A stretch of 64,000 nt of DNA from NCBI GenBank assembly GCA_033675265.1, contig JAUJYZ010001069.1:1-64000 (forward strand), in the 5' to 3' direction. Under the pieces are notes generated by a model. It did no database searches. It was not told the origin of the DNA and worked only from the letters and a program-made list of their open reading frames with translations. Shown one piece after another: positions 48,472-58,121 of the stretch. The position numbers were made by a program, and so were the translations under genes. Positions within the stretch are counted from its first letter, which is position 1, and each line of letters opens with the position of its first letter. This stretch comes from Actinostola sp. cb2023. Lineage: Eukaryota; Cnidaria; Anthozoa; Actiniaria; Actinostolidae.

Positions 48472-49035
48472 ATGGACAAATTGGGTAAATATGCCGGTAC
48501 AGGGGACCCCATTCATCTGATGGACAACCATTGCTTCTATCCCCTCTACCAGTTTCTTAATGGCGGTCTCTTTTTCTCTTCGGAGTCACGACATGACCTG
48601 TTACGCGCTATAATCTACTGGGATCTCCATACTACCCTTTTCTGGACTTCATGGGGTCCACGGAATCTTGCTCAATATTGTCTGGCAAGAAAACATTTAA
48701 AAGAACTCTATGAGTTTGATTCGATGTTCATGAACACGTGTCCACCAGAGGAACCCACAGAGGAACATTCAAATATACCCGTACCTAAGGTTGACCTGGT
48801 TCCAAGGTACCTTGAAGATCTGTGCGATTATGTTCAAGAAATGGAACTACCCACAGCACTATTAGAAACCGAACGCATCGACAAGAACTTCGATTCAGAC
48901 AAAAGGCCTCCACACATTGAATGGGAGGACACTATTGAGGAAGATCCTGGGGTACCACCCCGAAGAGGGAGGCCAAGAAAAAAGAACACCGCCGTTAGAA
49001 AAACAGACCTAACATCTTCTTTCCATCTATTGTAA
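48472..49035 (+). CDS. AT-hook-containing paralogue, 187 aa
   Basis: ATG 48,472 lies 6 nt after a TTTTTTCTATTCTTGTAG acceptor. It shares with its neighbour CFYPLYQFLNGGL, a WDL...W.SWGPRNLAQYC block and following charged tail. The C-terminus has RRGRPRKKN (about 164-172), a classical AT-hook for the DNA minor groove, which the paralogue lacks. Likely DNA-binding regulator by inference. AATAAA at about 49,096. Confidence 0.7.
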   Translation: MDKLGKYAGTGDPIHLMDNHCFYPLYQFLNGGLFFSSESRHDLLRAIIYWDLHTTLFWTSWGPRNLAQYCLARKHLKELYEFDSMFMNTCPPEEPTEEHSNIPVPKVDLVPRYLEDLCDYVQEMELPTALLETERIDKNFDSDKRPPHIEWEDTIEEDPGVPPRRGRPRKKNTAVRKTDLTSSFHLL

Positions 49036-49093
49036 AAAATTAAGAAGACTTTCTTTTGGAAAATCAAACCGTTTTAATATCAAACAACAATAG

Positions 49094-49100
49094 TAATAAA
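49094..49100 (+). terminator. Polyadenylation signal of the rightward unit
   Basis: TAATAAAAG lies about 60 nt after the stop at 49,035. A minus-strand ATTAAA (about 49,073) serves the converging unit. Confidence 0.5.
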
Positions 49101-49121
49101 AGTATTACACAACAATGTTTC

Positions 49122-49607
49122 TTAGTCTTTTTTCATCATTTTTCTTCGTCTCCTGACCGTTCCTTCTTCTGGTCTTTTATTAACCCACTCGATGTAGTCA
49201 CATCGCATGTCAGGGTCTTCACGCGTTAATCGACACGCGAAGTAACAGCCTGTCTTGGCTTTAGTTGCACTCACACGACACTTTAAGGAATGACCACATT
49301 CGGGGAAGTCTGTGGTAAAGTTTAAACCATCTTTGTAACGACTTTTTAACGACTGAAATATCAAAGGCCAATCTTCATCCTCTTGGCAGAATAACGTACA
49401 TGGGGTAGCCCCAGCTTTCATTGTCTTACGCGTTTGCCCACACTTGATGAATGTCTTCCCATCGGACTTGGAATCAAACGTCTGGTAAGGAATGTGACAA
49501 AAACATTCGTTCAACTTGAGTGCTTGACGTTTCACTTCTTCATCATCATCCAGTACTTCACGCTTCACACCCTTCACCTCTGCTGCTGCGACCTTGTCTC
49601 CACTCAT
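49122..49607 (-). CDS. GRF-zinc-finger-like protein, 161 aa
   Basis: Two half-similar Cys modules: CFCHIPYQTF...GKTFIKCG...CTLFCQEDE (about 36-77) and CGHSLKCRV...GCYFACRL...CDYIEWV (about 103-141). The aromatic-Cys spacing (F..C, then C.(Y/F).EW) matches GRF-type fingers, which bind single-stranded nucleic acid. The end is poly-basic (RRRRKMMKK). Shares ATGA with the upstream gene. Confidence 0.6.
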   Translation of the reverse strand: MSGDKVAAAEVKGVKREVLDDDEEVKRQALKLNECFCHIPYQTFDSKSDGKTFIKCGQTRKTMKAGATPCTLFCQEDEDWPLIFQSLKSRYKDGLNFTTDFPECGHSLKCRVSATKAKTGCYFACRLTREDPDMRCDYIEWVNKRPEEGTVRRRRKMMKKD

Positions 49608-50440
49608 CGTTCTTCACAACTGGTCTCTACATCCATGTCGCTCTCGCATTTATCCATGTCAGAAAACCATTCGTGGCCTCGTTCCTGACTTCGATACAAC
49701 TTCTGGTGAAAGGCTGTTTCTCCAATCGAAAACACTCCCACAAACATATTTGATATATGCTGCAATTTGTAACATTGCTTTCGAGCAACTACACGCTTCA
49801 TCATTTCCTCACACGTCCATCGCCTTCTCACAGCCGTCACTACCAAAGTGGAACTCTCCAAACATTCCACTATTTCTTCATTCTCGGAGATCCATCTTAT
49901 CTTGTCACAGGGCGTTCTTACCAAGGCCTTCATCTGTTTGACAGAAGTTCCCTCTTGCACAATTATCACCCTGCGTGAATCGCATTCATTGCTTTGAAAT
50001 ACGGGGCGGTCGTGGTTATTACATTTTACCATGAACAACAACCATACGTACAGAGGGGGTTCTTTGAACAGTATGGTACTCCAACAGGACTTGGGTGACC
50101 ACTCGGAATAGAATGCAACAAATCCTTGAACAACAAATACACTATGGCTGTTTGGTTTTCCTTCTTTTTCCCACACCACCACTACTTCTTCATCCAAAGC
50201 CTTTTCAGTTGGTTTATAAATTTTGTCCTCTTGACTAAACAGCACTCGGTATGGATAACCCTTGGTTAATGAACTTGTTAAAAAATGGTGAACGTTTCTT
50301 TCACCGTCCTTTAACAACCAAGCAAAATCATCTAAAATACAACGGAGTTCGTTGTATAACATACCCGAACGGATCGGTATCGAGAAACATAACGGATCCT
50401 CAATTTCCTTGAAACGTAGCACCAACTCGTAACAGCTCAT
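49604..50440 (-). CDS. Unknown protein, 278 aa
   Basis: ATG 50,440 shares ATGA with the preceding small ORF. Mixed alpha/beta composition; it has a hydrophobic stretch (PPLYVWLLFMVKC) and an acidic tail (DMDKCESDMDVE). No motif recognised. Middle gene of an overlapping right-end operon-like set. Confidence 0.6.
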   Translation of the reverse strand: MSCYELVLRFKEIEDPLCFSIPIRSGMLYNELRCILDDFAWLLKDGERNVHHFLTSSLTKGYPYRVLFSQEDKIYKPTEKALDEEVVVVWEKEGKPNSHSVFVVQGFVAFYSEWSPKSCWSTILFKEPPLYVWLLFMVKCNNHDRPVFQSNECDSRRVIIVQEGTSVKQMKALVRTPCDKIRWISENEEIVECLESSTLVVTAVRRRWTCEEMMKRVVARKQCYKLQHISNMFVGVFSIGETAFHQKLYRSQERGHEWFSDMDKCESDMDVETSCEER

Positions 50441-50583
50441 GATGAAGACTGATCGCTCTCATTCACCTCATTCTTTTTTGTAGACTTTTGGGGTTCTCCC
50501 CAACATTCATAGCATTCGCTATAAGCATGAAGACAATACCAACAACTCAAGATAAAACAAAATTTCAAACAAAATTTCAACAT
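50437..50583 (-). CDS. Small Cys-rich secreted or membrane protein, 48 aa
   Basis: ATG 50,583, MLKFCLKFCFILSCWYCLHA then a hydrophilic tail with CYECWG. The N-terminus looks like a signal peptide or membrane anchor. It shares ATGA with the next gene at 50,437-50,440, which supports translation. Confidence 0.5.
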   Translation of the reverse strand: MLKFCLKFCFILSCWYCLHAYSECYECWGEPQKSTKKNEVNESDQSSS

Positions 50584-50603
50584 ATCTGGAGGTTCACTCT
50601 ATA

Positions 50604-50804
50604 TCAATCGTAACTGAACCATTCATTGTCCATTTCCTTTTCATGTAGCAACCTTTCTAGTTCTTCTACTTTTAGTCGAAGGCGGATAAGATCTAACTTC
50701 ATCTGTTTGTTCTCGGCAATCAAAACTTCTAGTTGGTTTTTCTCTTCTTCAAATTCTTTCGTCATGACTATGTCGTTGTGTCGGTCATGACTGACTGGTG
50801 ACAT
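50604..50804 (-). CDS. Coiled-coil protein, 66 aa
   Basis: Starts at ATG 50,804, two bases inside the right terminal repeat; an internal ATG at 50,765 is possible. Leu/Ile heptads run through NQLEVLIAENKQMKLDLIRL and RLKVEELERLLHEKEM, leucine-zipper-like. Probably oligomeric; function unknown. Confidence 0.6.
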   Translation of the reverse strand: MSPVSHDRHNDIVMTKEFEEEKNQLEVLIAENKQMKLDLIRLRLKVEELERLLHEKEMDNEWFSYD

Positions 50805-50805
50805 G

Positions 50806-50973
50806 ACCGCACTTCCCTATGTACCCACCCCTCATACGTTCAACCGCTGACTCCAAGTTATTTTGTCTGGAGGCTCACTTTGTGGAATAATCGCTGACCA
50901 GTACATCCCCTTCCTTTTTACAGGACCGTGGGCTCAATTTGGGTGGTAGTCTGAACTAACCTCTATTACTACT
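50806..50973 (-). repeat. Polinton right terminal inverted repeat (168 bp)
   Basis: Reverse complement of 25,590-25,757 with no mismatch seen. The outer end reads CTATTACTACT before GTCATG. Confidence 0.95.
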
Positions 50974-50979
50974 GTCATG
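50974..50979. repeat. Right target-site duplication GTCATG of the Polinton
   Basis: Matches 25,584-25,589. The BEL pol sequence resumes directly after it. Confidence 0.95.
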
Positions 50980-51126
50980 ATCAAGAATGTACTGTTTCTA
51001 TGCATATCAAGGTTAGTCCTGATTATCAATTGAATGATACCCTTCAGAAGTTTTGGAGTCTTGAGTCAATCGGTATCCAAGCTGACGAAAGTCATGTTTC
51101 AGCTAAGAATGAAGAACTAGTGTTAA
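50980..51126 (+). pseudogene. BEL pol fragment between the Polinton and the Kolobok-like element
   Basis: The frame reads VSPDYQLNDTLQKFWSLESI and onward, the region between protease and reverse transcriptase in BEL pol. It ends at TTAA (51,123-51,126), the Kolobok target, and resumes at 58,122. Confidence 0.7.
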
Positions 51127-54099
51127 ACACGAAGACGCGCTATAAAAGGGCGTCTTGCGTGATCGCTCCGCCCACAATTTGTGAATAATAATGAGTTTCA
51201 ATATGGCGGCTGTCAAACGTGTGCAAAGGTTTGTAAAGGAGCTAGAGAATTTCATAGAAAAATGACAATAAAACAACGTAAACTGTGTTACAATTGCTTT
51301 TCTTTTCCTTCACAATGTAGTTTTGATGTAATCTTTCTGAGAATGAATGTTTTTTCCCCGATATTGAACACGGCAAACTGCGATGTTGAATTTTCGCGCC
51401 GACAACTCATAAGCTGTCTTCTTCGATACTTGGTATCCCTGTCCTATTTCCAGTGGACTGGAAATATATGAGCCCACATGTTCCTGTCATAAAGTGTATG
51501 CAGTCTATATGCAGTTTCGTATCTAAAATTATGCGCCCACTTTGGTATATTATTATAAACAAACCATCCAGCTAGTCGAGAAGATCAAAGAAGTGTCGGC
51601 GAAGAACTGTCCGAATAATGAGGTAAATGTGTCGATCATTTGTACATCTCTGTACTTTTATGGTAGACATAGTAAAGGTAAGGTTTCGAGACCTATGTTG
51701 AGAATATATTTTACAACAAACGTATTCTTTAGGATTGCAAATGTATTTTTTTTTTGCACGTCAACATGACATGGACATGTAAGATAAATTGTAAGTTCAT
51801 CATGGCTCAGCAACATACATGTACGAAGAAAAAGCGACTTCAATTCTCTTTGAACATCGAACTTCCCCTCGGTGAAGAGAGTCGCTTGCAGAGCATAAAA
51901 GAACGATTGCAAACTTGCAAGAAAAAGCTGGGGTTGTCCAAGAAATCCTCCTCGACACAGAATGCTGACTTGATTGAAACACTTCTTCTGGCCTTTGAGT
52001 ACGACTACTTGAAATCAAGCAACTCCATATCCTCCATATCATCCACTGAATCGCCTACATCACCTACATCATTCCGAATTTCGCCCCTTCGCAGCAGAGA
52101 CCTGAATTGCCCGCCCACACCTGGTTCTTTCATTCCCCTTTCTCATTATGTTCTGTGCACTCCACCACTTTCTGCCTCTACTCCTCGTCAAGATAAACCA
52201 GCTGCAAAGATACAAGACAAATCAAGTCAGCGTTATGTGCCGAGGACGGAGCAAGTAACAACCTCAGCATCCAAAAATGATCAAATTATCCTTTGTACAG
52301 AGGGATCTTTACAATCCCTAGTGAGTTTTTTTTTTTGTCAAAAACCAAGGCAAATGCACATTCTGCCAACAACCATTTATTGCATCCTCTACCACATTTG
52401 CCAGGCAGGGGCATTGTGCCACAATGACTGTGGAATGCCTCTGTCTGGATAAATTGAAGTGGCTACTCTCCAATGATGACTGGAGGCAGCATTGTAAAAT
52501 ACTATGTCAACATGAGGTAAGAAGACAAATTTGCTATTGAATATATAATTGAAGAAACTGATTTAAATTTCTTTCCTTCCTCCCTTCTTTCCATCTCTTT
52601 CCTTCCTTCCCTCTTTCTTTTTCTTAGACTCGTACATGGTTTTCTGTCGAGTGGCTTGACAGAAACACAGTACACGTCTGCATGTGAAGCTGCATGTATT
52701 GGTGCAGTTGGTGAAAAAACATTTGATTCAGGTATATACTGATTGACTTTTGATAGATGATTGCTTATTGTTTACGTAACAGCATACATATACTGCTGCT
52801 CTAATACCACATGATTGACTCCAAAATAGACAGCAATGATAAACAGTCTAAAGAAATGAACAGATACATGTAGTTACTGTGAAATATCCCATTACAAGCC
52901 AGTTTTTGGTGGGCTTATAAAAATATATGGGTAGGGGGAGGGAATGGGTTAGCAATATTATATTGTCTATCACTAGTAATCTGGAAAAGCTTTATTTTAC
53001 CAGACCCAGGTTGCACTAAAAGGTGGTGGTGGCTAGTGAAACTGGGGCCAGGATTTTACTACAGTACATCAAATATATTAGTGTGTTTTTACAATGTATG
53101 TTTGATTCTTATAGTCATACAAAAACTTGGCTATGCAATGGTTGTGTCAGAGGTCTGTGCTGTTTCCATGGAAACAGCCAGGAGTGAAGTCAAAGAAACT
53201 GAAGCATATCAGAGGAATGGTGATGTAAGTACAGAACATCGTAAGCCAGTCAAATTGTGTGCATTGGAGGAAAATTTAAGCCAAATATTCATGATCAAAT
53301 ATATTTATTTTTTGCAGATTATAACATTGACGAGGTTGCACATGACTTTGTGGTGTCTCTAAAGAAATGGTTTGAAGAACAACATATAGTGAACTTCTTT
53401 GACTCCTGGCATGGTTTGTAAAAATTGTATTTGACTCATTTATAAGTAACTGCTGGAATATTAATGTACTATAGGTGGTGTGATGGTGTTGTGTTGAAAC
53501 AGTCAGCTGACAAGTCACCGACAATCGGCTGACATTTGATACATTCCTCTCATTGATGATAATAAAATTATTATGTAAACACTGTGGGTACAAACTACAT
53601 TTACATATGTATATATGAACTGGTAACATTCAAAATAGATGTTTAAAATTTCCACTGTTATACTTATAATTTCAGGTGCCAAGGGAATTAGCAAAGCCAT
53701 GAAAAATATCTGTGGTGGCCTTGTGCGGGACATGAATATCAAATGGTTCCCAGAGCTCTCTGATAAAGGTTGAACTAACAACTACTATACCACTACTACT
53801 AATAATAGTACTACTTAGTACTATCATTGCTACTGTTACTTCTGCTGCTTCTGCTACTACATGCACTACTAGTGCAGTACTGTTATTGCTGATGCTATTA
53901 CCACTGTACTTTATAGTCAGGTTTTGTGACTAAAGTAAAATGCCCTGTTTTGTTTGCAGCCAAAGCAACACGAACTCATGTTTACTTTGCAATGAAGAAC
54001 AATGGTGGCACTGCAGGCAATTTTAGAGAGTACATTCTGAATGTAATCAATCACTATCAAGTTAGTATTCCAACTTATATAATATAATATTAGTATATA

Positions 54100-54369
54100 C
54101 AGTCATTTGCAAAAATTCTGGCCGCTACGAAATATCAATATATCAATATATCGGGTGCATTATGGGTAATGAAATAATACTATTTTGAGATTAAACAAAA
54201 CAAAATTTACAAACAACAAACATAAGACTAAAATAAACATTATACTAAATATTTCTACCAACTTTGCGGGCGTTAACCCGCTTTAAGGGGAATTTTCGAT
54301 TATTTAATTACCCATAATGCACCCGATATATTGATATTTCGTAGCAACCAGAATTTTTGCAAATGACTG
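54100..54369. mobile_element. MITE D copy 3, TA target, in a transposase intron
   Basis: CAGTCATTTGCAAAAATTCTGG ends and inverse, flanked by TATA. Interior matches the two copies at the palindrome centre. Confidence 0.85.
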
Positions 54370-54484
54370 TATATATTATTTAATTGTTATTGAATTTTCT
54401 GTGTTTTGAATATCTGCCCATATGCGGATACTGTAAACTGCTGCTTTATATACATTGTAACTAAGGAGGGGGTTTATATCCATA

Positions 54485-54513
54485 GGGGGGGGGGGGGGGG
54501 GGGGGGGGGGGGG
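54485..54513. repeat. Poly-G homopolymer (about 29 G)
   Basis: Uninterrupted G run followed by AGGGGTGTGGGGGG. The length is probably unreliable. Confidence 0.85.
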
Positions 54514-55034
54514 AGGGGTGTGGGGGGCTTATAACCGGCAGTTTACGGTATATGGAGAATATTACAATGGTTATTGAACATTGTACATTTACTATATACA
54601 CCTAATTTCAAGAACGTTGTCCAAATAGCCAAATACGAATTCATTCAAAAAGACAAAAGAAACAGTTCAGCTTGAGTACACTTCTTTTGTCTTTTAATGA
54701 AATCCTATTTGGCTTTTTTGATTATTATTGGACAACGTTTTTGAAATTAGGTGTATATATTATGTACATTGTAAACAATATTGCAAACTTTCATTACTTA
54801 ATTGTCACACACAGTGTAAACATGACAAATGTTCAGCTGAGTCCAGATGTACCAAGCCTGGCTATGTCATGAGCAAGAAAACTTTGACAACTCCAGCTGC
54901 CATTTAAACATTTGAGAAAACACTAAGGAACCCGACAGTATTCAAATATGCTGATTCATACCTGAAAGTATGTAATGCATAATATCCATTCCCACATTGA
55001 TGTAAGCGGATGATGATATTGATAGCCTAGAATT

Positions 55035-55437
55035 GCCCATTACAAAAAAGAGCAGGGGACTGGGAACGAGTTTATTAGAATTAATGTAATTACGAAATTA
55101 AGTTATGACATGAAACAACATGTTGAAATTATCATATGTGCAAAGTTTGATGTGATTTGAGTGAATTCTGTCGGAATTATAAACTTTTGAAATTTTGAAA
55201 TTTTACAGTGAATGTATGGTTTGGGTAGACAACGCAAAAAAATACAGAGTTTGTATGGGAAAATGTACATCTTTGATGCCCTCTAGCATCATCAATATTA
55301 AGCCAAAGTTCACCAAACTTTCCAGATTAGCTAAGTTTGATCTGCTCTGTCAGAAAATGATGCCCATTTTTGCTAGTTTCTTATTGAATTAGTTTTACGG
55401 ACTTGGTCCCAGTCCCCTGCTCTTTTTTGTAATAGCC
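55035..55437. mobile_element. MITE A, compact copy (403 bp), TSD AATT
   Basis: Same ends as the other MITE A copies, AATT at 55,031-55,034 and 55,438-55,441. It lacks MITE B; GGTAGACAAC occurs once, as the empty site. Confidence 0.9.
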
Positions 55438-56038
55438 AATTATCGTTCTGCTGACATACATGTATTATCCATCTGATGTTGTATAGATCTATTTATTATT
55501 CCACTTGCGCATCATTTTATCATATAAGGACAATAGACCACACAAAATGTGCAAGTGTATTACACAATAACTCACGTGCGCATGAAAAACATAGCCAAAA
55601 TGGCTCAAACACTTCAGGAAACAAGCTGTATATTCATGAGTATTGTTGATTTTCAAAAGGTACTGAAAAATGTTTGTTCTTGTAGTGCAGAGAAACCTAC
55701 TGGATAGAGAGCCTTCACTCCTCAATGCTTGTGTATGCTCCAAAAAGGATCAACTTTGGTGACGATGCATACAATATGCGCATACAGCTTGCAGTTTTAG
55801 ATTGGGTATGTAAGCCATCAAATTTTTTTTTTTTAAACTTTGCTGTGTACCTTGACAACCATAAGGTAACATTTCATTGCAGAATGAGAATGTGGGACGT
55901 GAAGTGTCATCTTTGCGACATTACGCACACAGCCGCTATCCCAACAGGTTGTCAGAAACAAGAGTATTGGTGAAGAAATCATTTTTATTCAAAACCCAAA
56001 TTTGGGATTATTTTTTCACAAATAATACAAATATTTGA

Positions 56039-56679
56039 AACTTTTCAAAAGAGTATTGTATCTATTGCATATATGTATTTGAAATATTATTTATACAGTT
56101 CATGTACACTGTATGTACAATACATTGGTCAATGCATATCAGACAATGTCATGAGATAATAATATCATTTATCATATGACCCGTATTTCCCCGTGCGCGC
56201 GCTCTTAATAAAACCATTGGGAAAACGTCACGTGGTAAGGGCCGGACGTGTTGACGTACCCGGTCCGGAAAAAGCCGTCCGGCCCTGCTCGATTTTTGTC
56301 AGGAGATTTTTTATGCTTTTTTTGCAGCAAAATTAATTTTTTAATGTGAACAACAAAAGTGAACCATTTTTTTTTTTTTTGATAAAATGTTTTGATTGGT
56401 TCTTCTAGCGTAATCGCGCGTTTGTGTTCTTGAATGATGCTTAGTACCAAAATGGTCCATATGAAATGGTCATATGATAAAATGCTTATTGACTGAGTGC
56501 CAATTATTTTCCCGTCCGGCCCTCCCACTCATTCAATAAGTACATAATATATGCAGAAATTATAAAATTGGACATTCTCCATAAATTACTTACAATGGTG
56601 CATTTGTAAGTACTATTTACAATTTTTATTTACAATTTTTATTTACAATTTTTATATACAATTTATTTTGAAATAAATT
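56039..56679. other. Non-coding interval between the convergent Kolobok genes
   Basis: Contains a CCGG-rich segment (CCGGTCCGGAAAAAGCCGTCCGGCCC region, about 56,240-56,285), possibly another small element. Four tandem ATTTACAATTTTT-like units lie at about 56,617-56,662, next to the end of the minus-strand gene. No gene. Confidence 0.5.
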
Positions 56680-57981
56680 TCATTCCCTTTTGTGCCTCAT
56701 GTATGGCATTCCCTCTGGGTTTGGAAACCTGCCTCTTGTATCATTGATGACACAGTGAGGCATTCTCTCTCGCTGACCATCAACCCTGTCTCCCAGCTCT
56801 AATTTCTTTGCCAGATAGACAGGGTTGCGCCAGAGTCCCAACCCATTGAGGGTATTCCAATAGTCCTTGTAATTTCGGCGCCTAGCAACATGGTTCTGAA
56901 CATGAGCTTCTCCAAAACCAAAACGTTCAAGGCTGCCTGTTGCTACACAAGGACTTTGGAGGCAAAACTTGCAGGGTGGAGCATCAGGATTGTATGAGGA
57001 TGGTTCGTCTAAAAAGGGATGAATAATATAATTCAGCATTCTTCGTTCAATATGAACAAGTCAACGACAGGCAATTTCAGCCGATAATTAGACATTACGC
57101 ATTCATATTCATATACTGTCAGAATCGAGAAAAATGAACGATCTCCGTTTATCTAAATCATTAGTTTATTGCACTGAACTCTATAAATGATCATGCAAAC
57201 ACGTACATTGTACATTGTCATTGAATTTACATTTTTACAGCTATAGTACCTCAAAAGGTGGCAGTTCTTGTGTAAGTTCTTATTTCAGTTAGTTGATAAT
57301 CATTCGAAGGTTCTTAGTTACTCTAACTGACAACTTATTATTGTAAAACTAGAGATACCTATTCCTGCAAGACTGGTTCAGTGTAATGGCAATTAGTTAG
57401 AAAATAATTTGTGTTCGTTCGAAGATAAGTCTTATAAAGTGAAATAAAGTTTATTAACTTTATATTATTATTGTATTTGGTTTCATACTAAAAGCGATGT
57501 TATATGATAAAAATATACCAATAATACACGGTACTAACCATCGCCGTCGGCGCCAAGAGTTATGCCATCCATGTCATCGTTGTTTTTGGTGTTGATAAAT
57601 GTAGTTCTCGTAGTAGCCGTAGGCGTAGGGCGGGACTTTCTTCTACTTCGACACTGTTTTATCTTCTTGATTTCCCCGCCAGACTGATTTACAAATGCCT
57701 CAAGCATGTCTATATCCTGGCGGGGAAATCTCAGAATAACCTACGAAAGAAACGATTTTCAAAAGGTTTATTTGGTATCACTATCAGTGAATTTGAAATA
57801 CCCTAAGGCTGGCCGCCGTCGTCCCGTACGGAACTGAGGAAGGTCAGTAAAAACAACGAACAGTTCAAACACCGTTGAAAGTATGCTAAATTACGAAAAC
57901 ATGAAATAAAACAGCAATTAAAAGCTTATTTGGATTATCTTTACGACTTACTTCTACGGTGTCCGGTTCTTCTTGGGCCAT
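56680..57981 (-). CDS. Intact three-exon accessory gene of the Kolobok-like element, 186 aa
   Basis: Exons 57,952-57,981, 57,539-57,740 and 56,680-57,008; all borders are GT/AG (donors GTAAGT and GTTAGT, acceptors TTTCGTAG and CTTTTTAG) and the phases join to an uninterrupted frame of 187 codons. The protein starts MAQEEPDTVE, has a basic segment (KKIKQCRSRRKSRPTPTATT), then a conserved-looking domain with CKFCLQSPC, YKDYWNTLNGLGLWRNPVYL and MPHCVINDTRGRFPNPEG. A similar domain recurs in many invertebrate multicopy proteins to my knowledge. Role in transposition unknown. Confidence 0.75.
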
Positions 57982-58121
57982 TTCTAGCTATAAAACTTCT
58001 CTTTGAGTCAGGAGCAGATTTGACAGGTCTTCACAGTGCGAGAGATTCAGTGCAAATGATTGACAAATCCAACCGACTTACCTTAGGTACCTCCCCTTTT
58101 ATAGTGCGCGTTCGTGTTTAA

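Larger units (their letters stand above)
25590..50973. mobile_element. Complete Polinton/Maverick (adintovirus-like) element, 25,384 bp
   Basis: Bounded by 168-bp inverted repeats starting 5'-AGTAGTAATAG and flanked by GTCATG. It encodes the hallmark set: protein-primed-type PolB, retroviral-like integrase with chromodomain, FtsK/HerA-type packaging ATPase, adenovirus-type protease, double-jelly-roll major capsid protein and a minor capsid-like protein, plus about 25 accessory ORFs. GC content is visibly higher than the AT-rich surroundings. No core gene is disrupted. The morphogenesis module implies a virus able to form particles; that it does so is inference. Confidence 0.96.
14058..53804. 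repeat. Right arm of the giant inverted repeat, interrupted by the Polinton
   Basis: This is the mirror image of the left arm. Close to the centre, 14,012-14,033 and 14,058-14,079 are inverted copies separated by about 24 bp. Relative to the left arm it contains the 25.4-kb Polinton and about 407 bp at 16,561-16,967. Homology ends by running out of window on the left side, so the true arm length is unknown. Confidence 0.9.
51802..56038 (+). pseudogene. Multi-exon Kolobok-like transposase, degenerate
   Basis: Exons with GT/AG borders are seen at 51,802-52,516, 52,628-52,731 (VHGFLSSGLTETQYTSAC), 53,115-53,224, 53,318-53,413 (ending FFDSWHG), 53,676-53,768 (KWFPELSDK), 53,960-54,060 (THVYFAMKNNGGTAGNF), 54,815-54,967, 55,686-55,805 (CRETYWIESLHSSMLVYAPK) and 55,883-56,038. 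The first exon has a frameshift near 52,470 and exon 54,815 a stop. Sequence expected between exons at 52,731 and 53,115, including part of the catalytic core, seems missing. Family named from TTAA and gene form; the exact transposase class needs a profile search. Confidence 0.65.
51127..58117 (+). mobile_element. Kolobok-like TTAA transposon, 6,991 bp
   Basis: The ends ACACGAAGACGCGCTATAAA and TTTATAGTGCGCGTTCGTGT are inverted, with TTAA on both sides (51,123-51,126 and 58,118-58,121), and interrupt BEL pol. TTAA targets fit Kolobok or piggyBac; the multi-exon transposase is not piggyBac-like by eye, so Kolobok is preferred. Two convergent genes: transposase (+) and a three-exon accessory gene (-). 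MITEs D and A are inserted inside. Confidence 0.8.

Noticed and set aside
1..53804. Viral hairpin telomere or replication intermediate as explanation of the palindrome
   Set aside because: The arms contain mostly retro- and DNA-transposon relics of host DNA and extend beyond the virus; the Polinton lies inside only one arm.
51127..58117. piggyBac identity, suggested by TTAA duplication
   Set aside because: The multi-exon transposase does not show the single-ORF piggyBac DDD layout or its Cys-rich end; a Kolobok-type origin fits better, though a profile search should confirm it.
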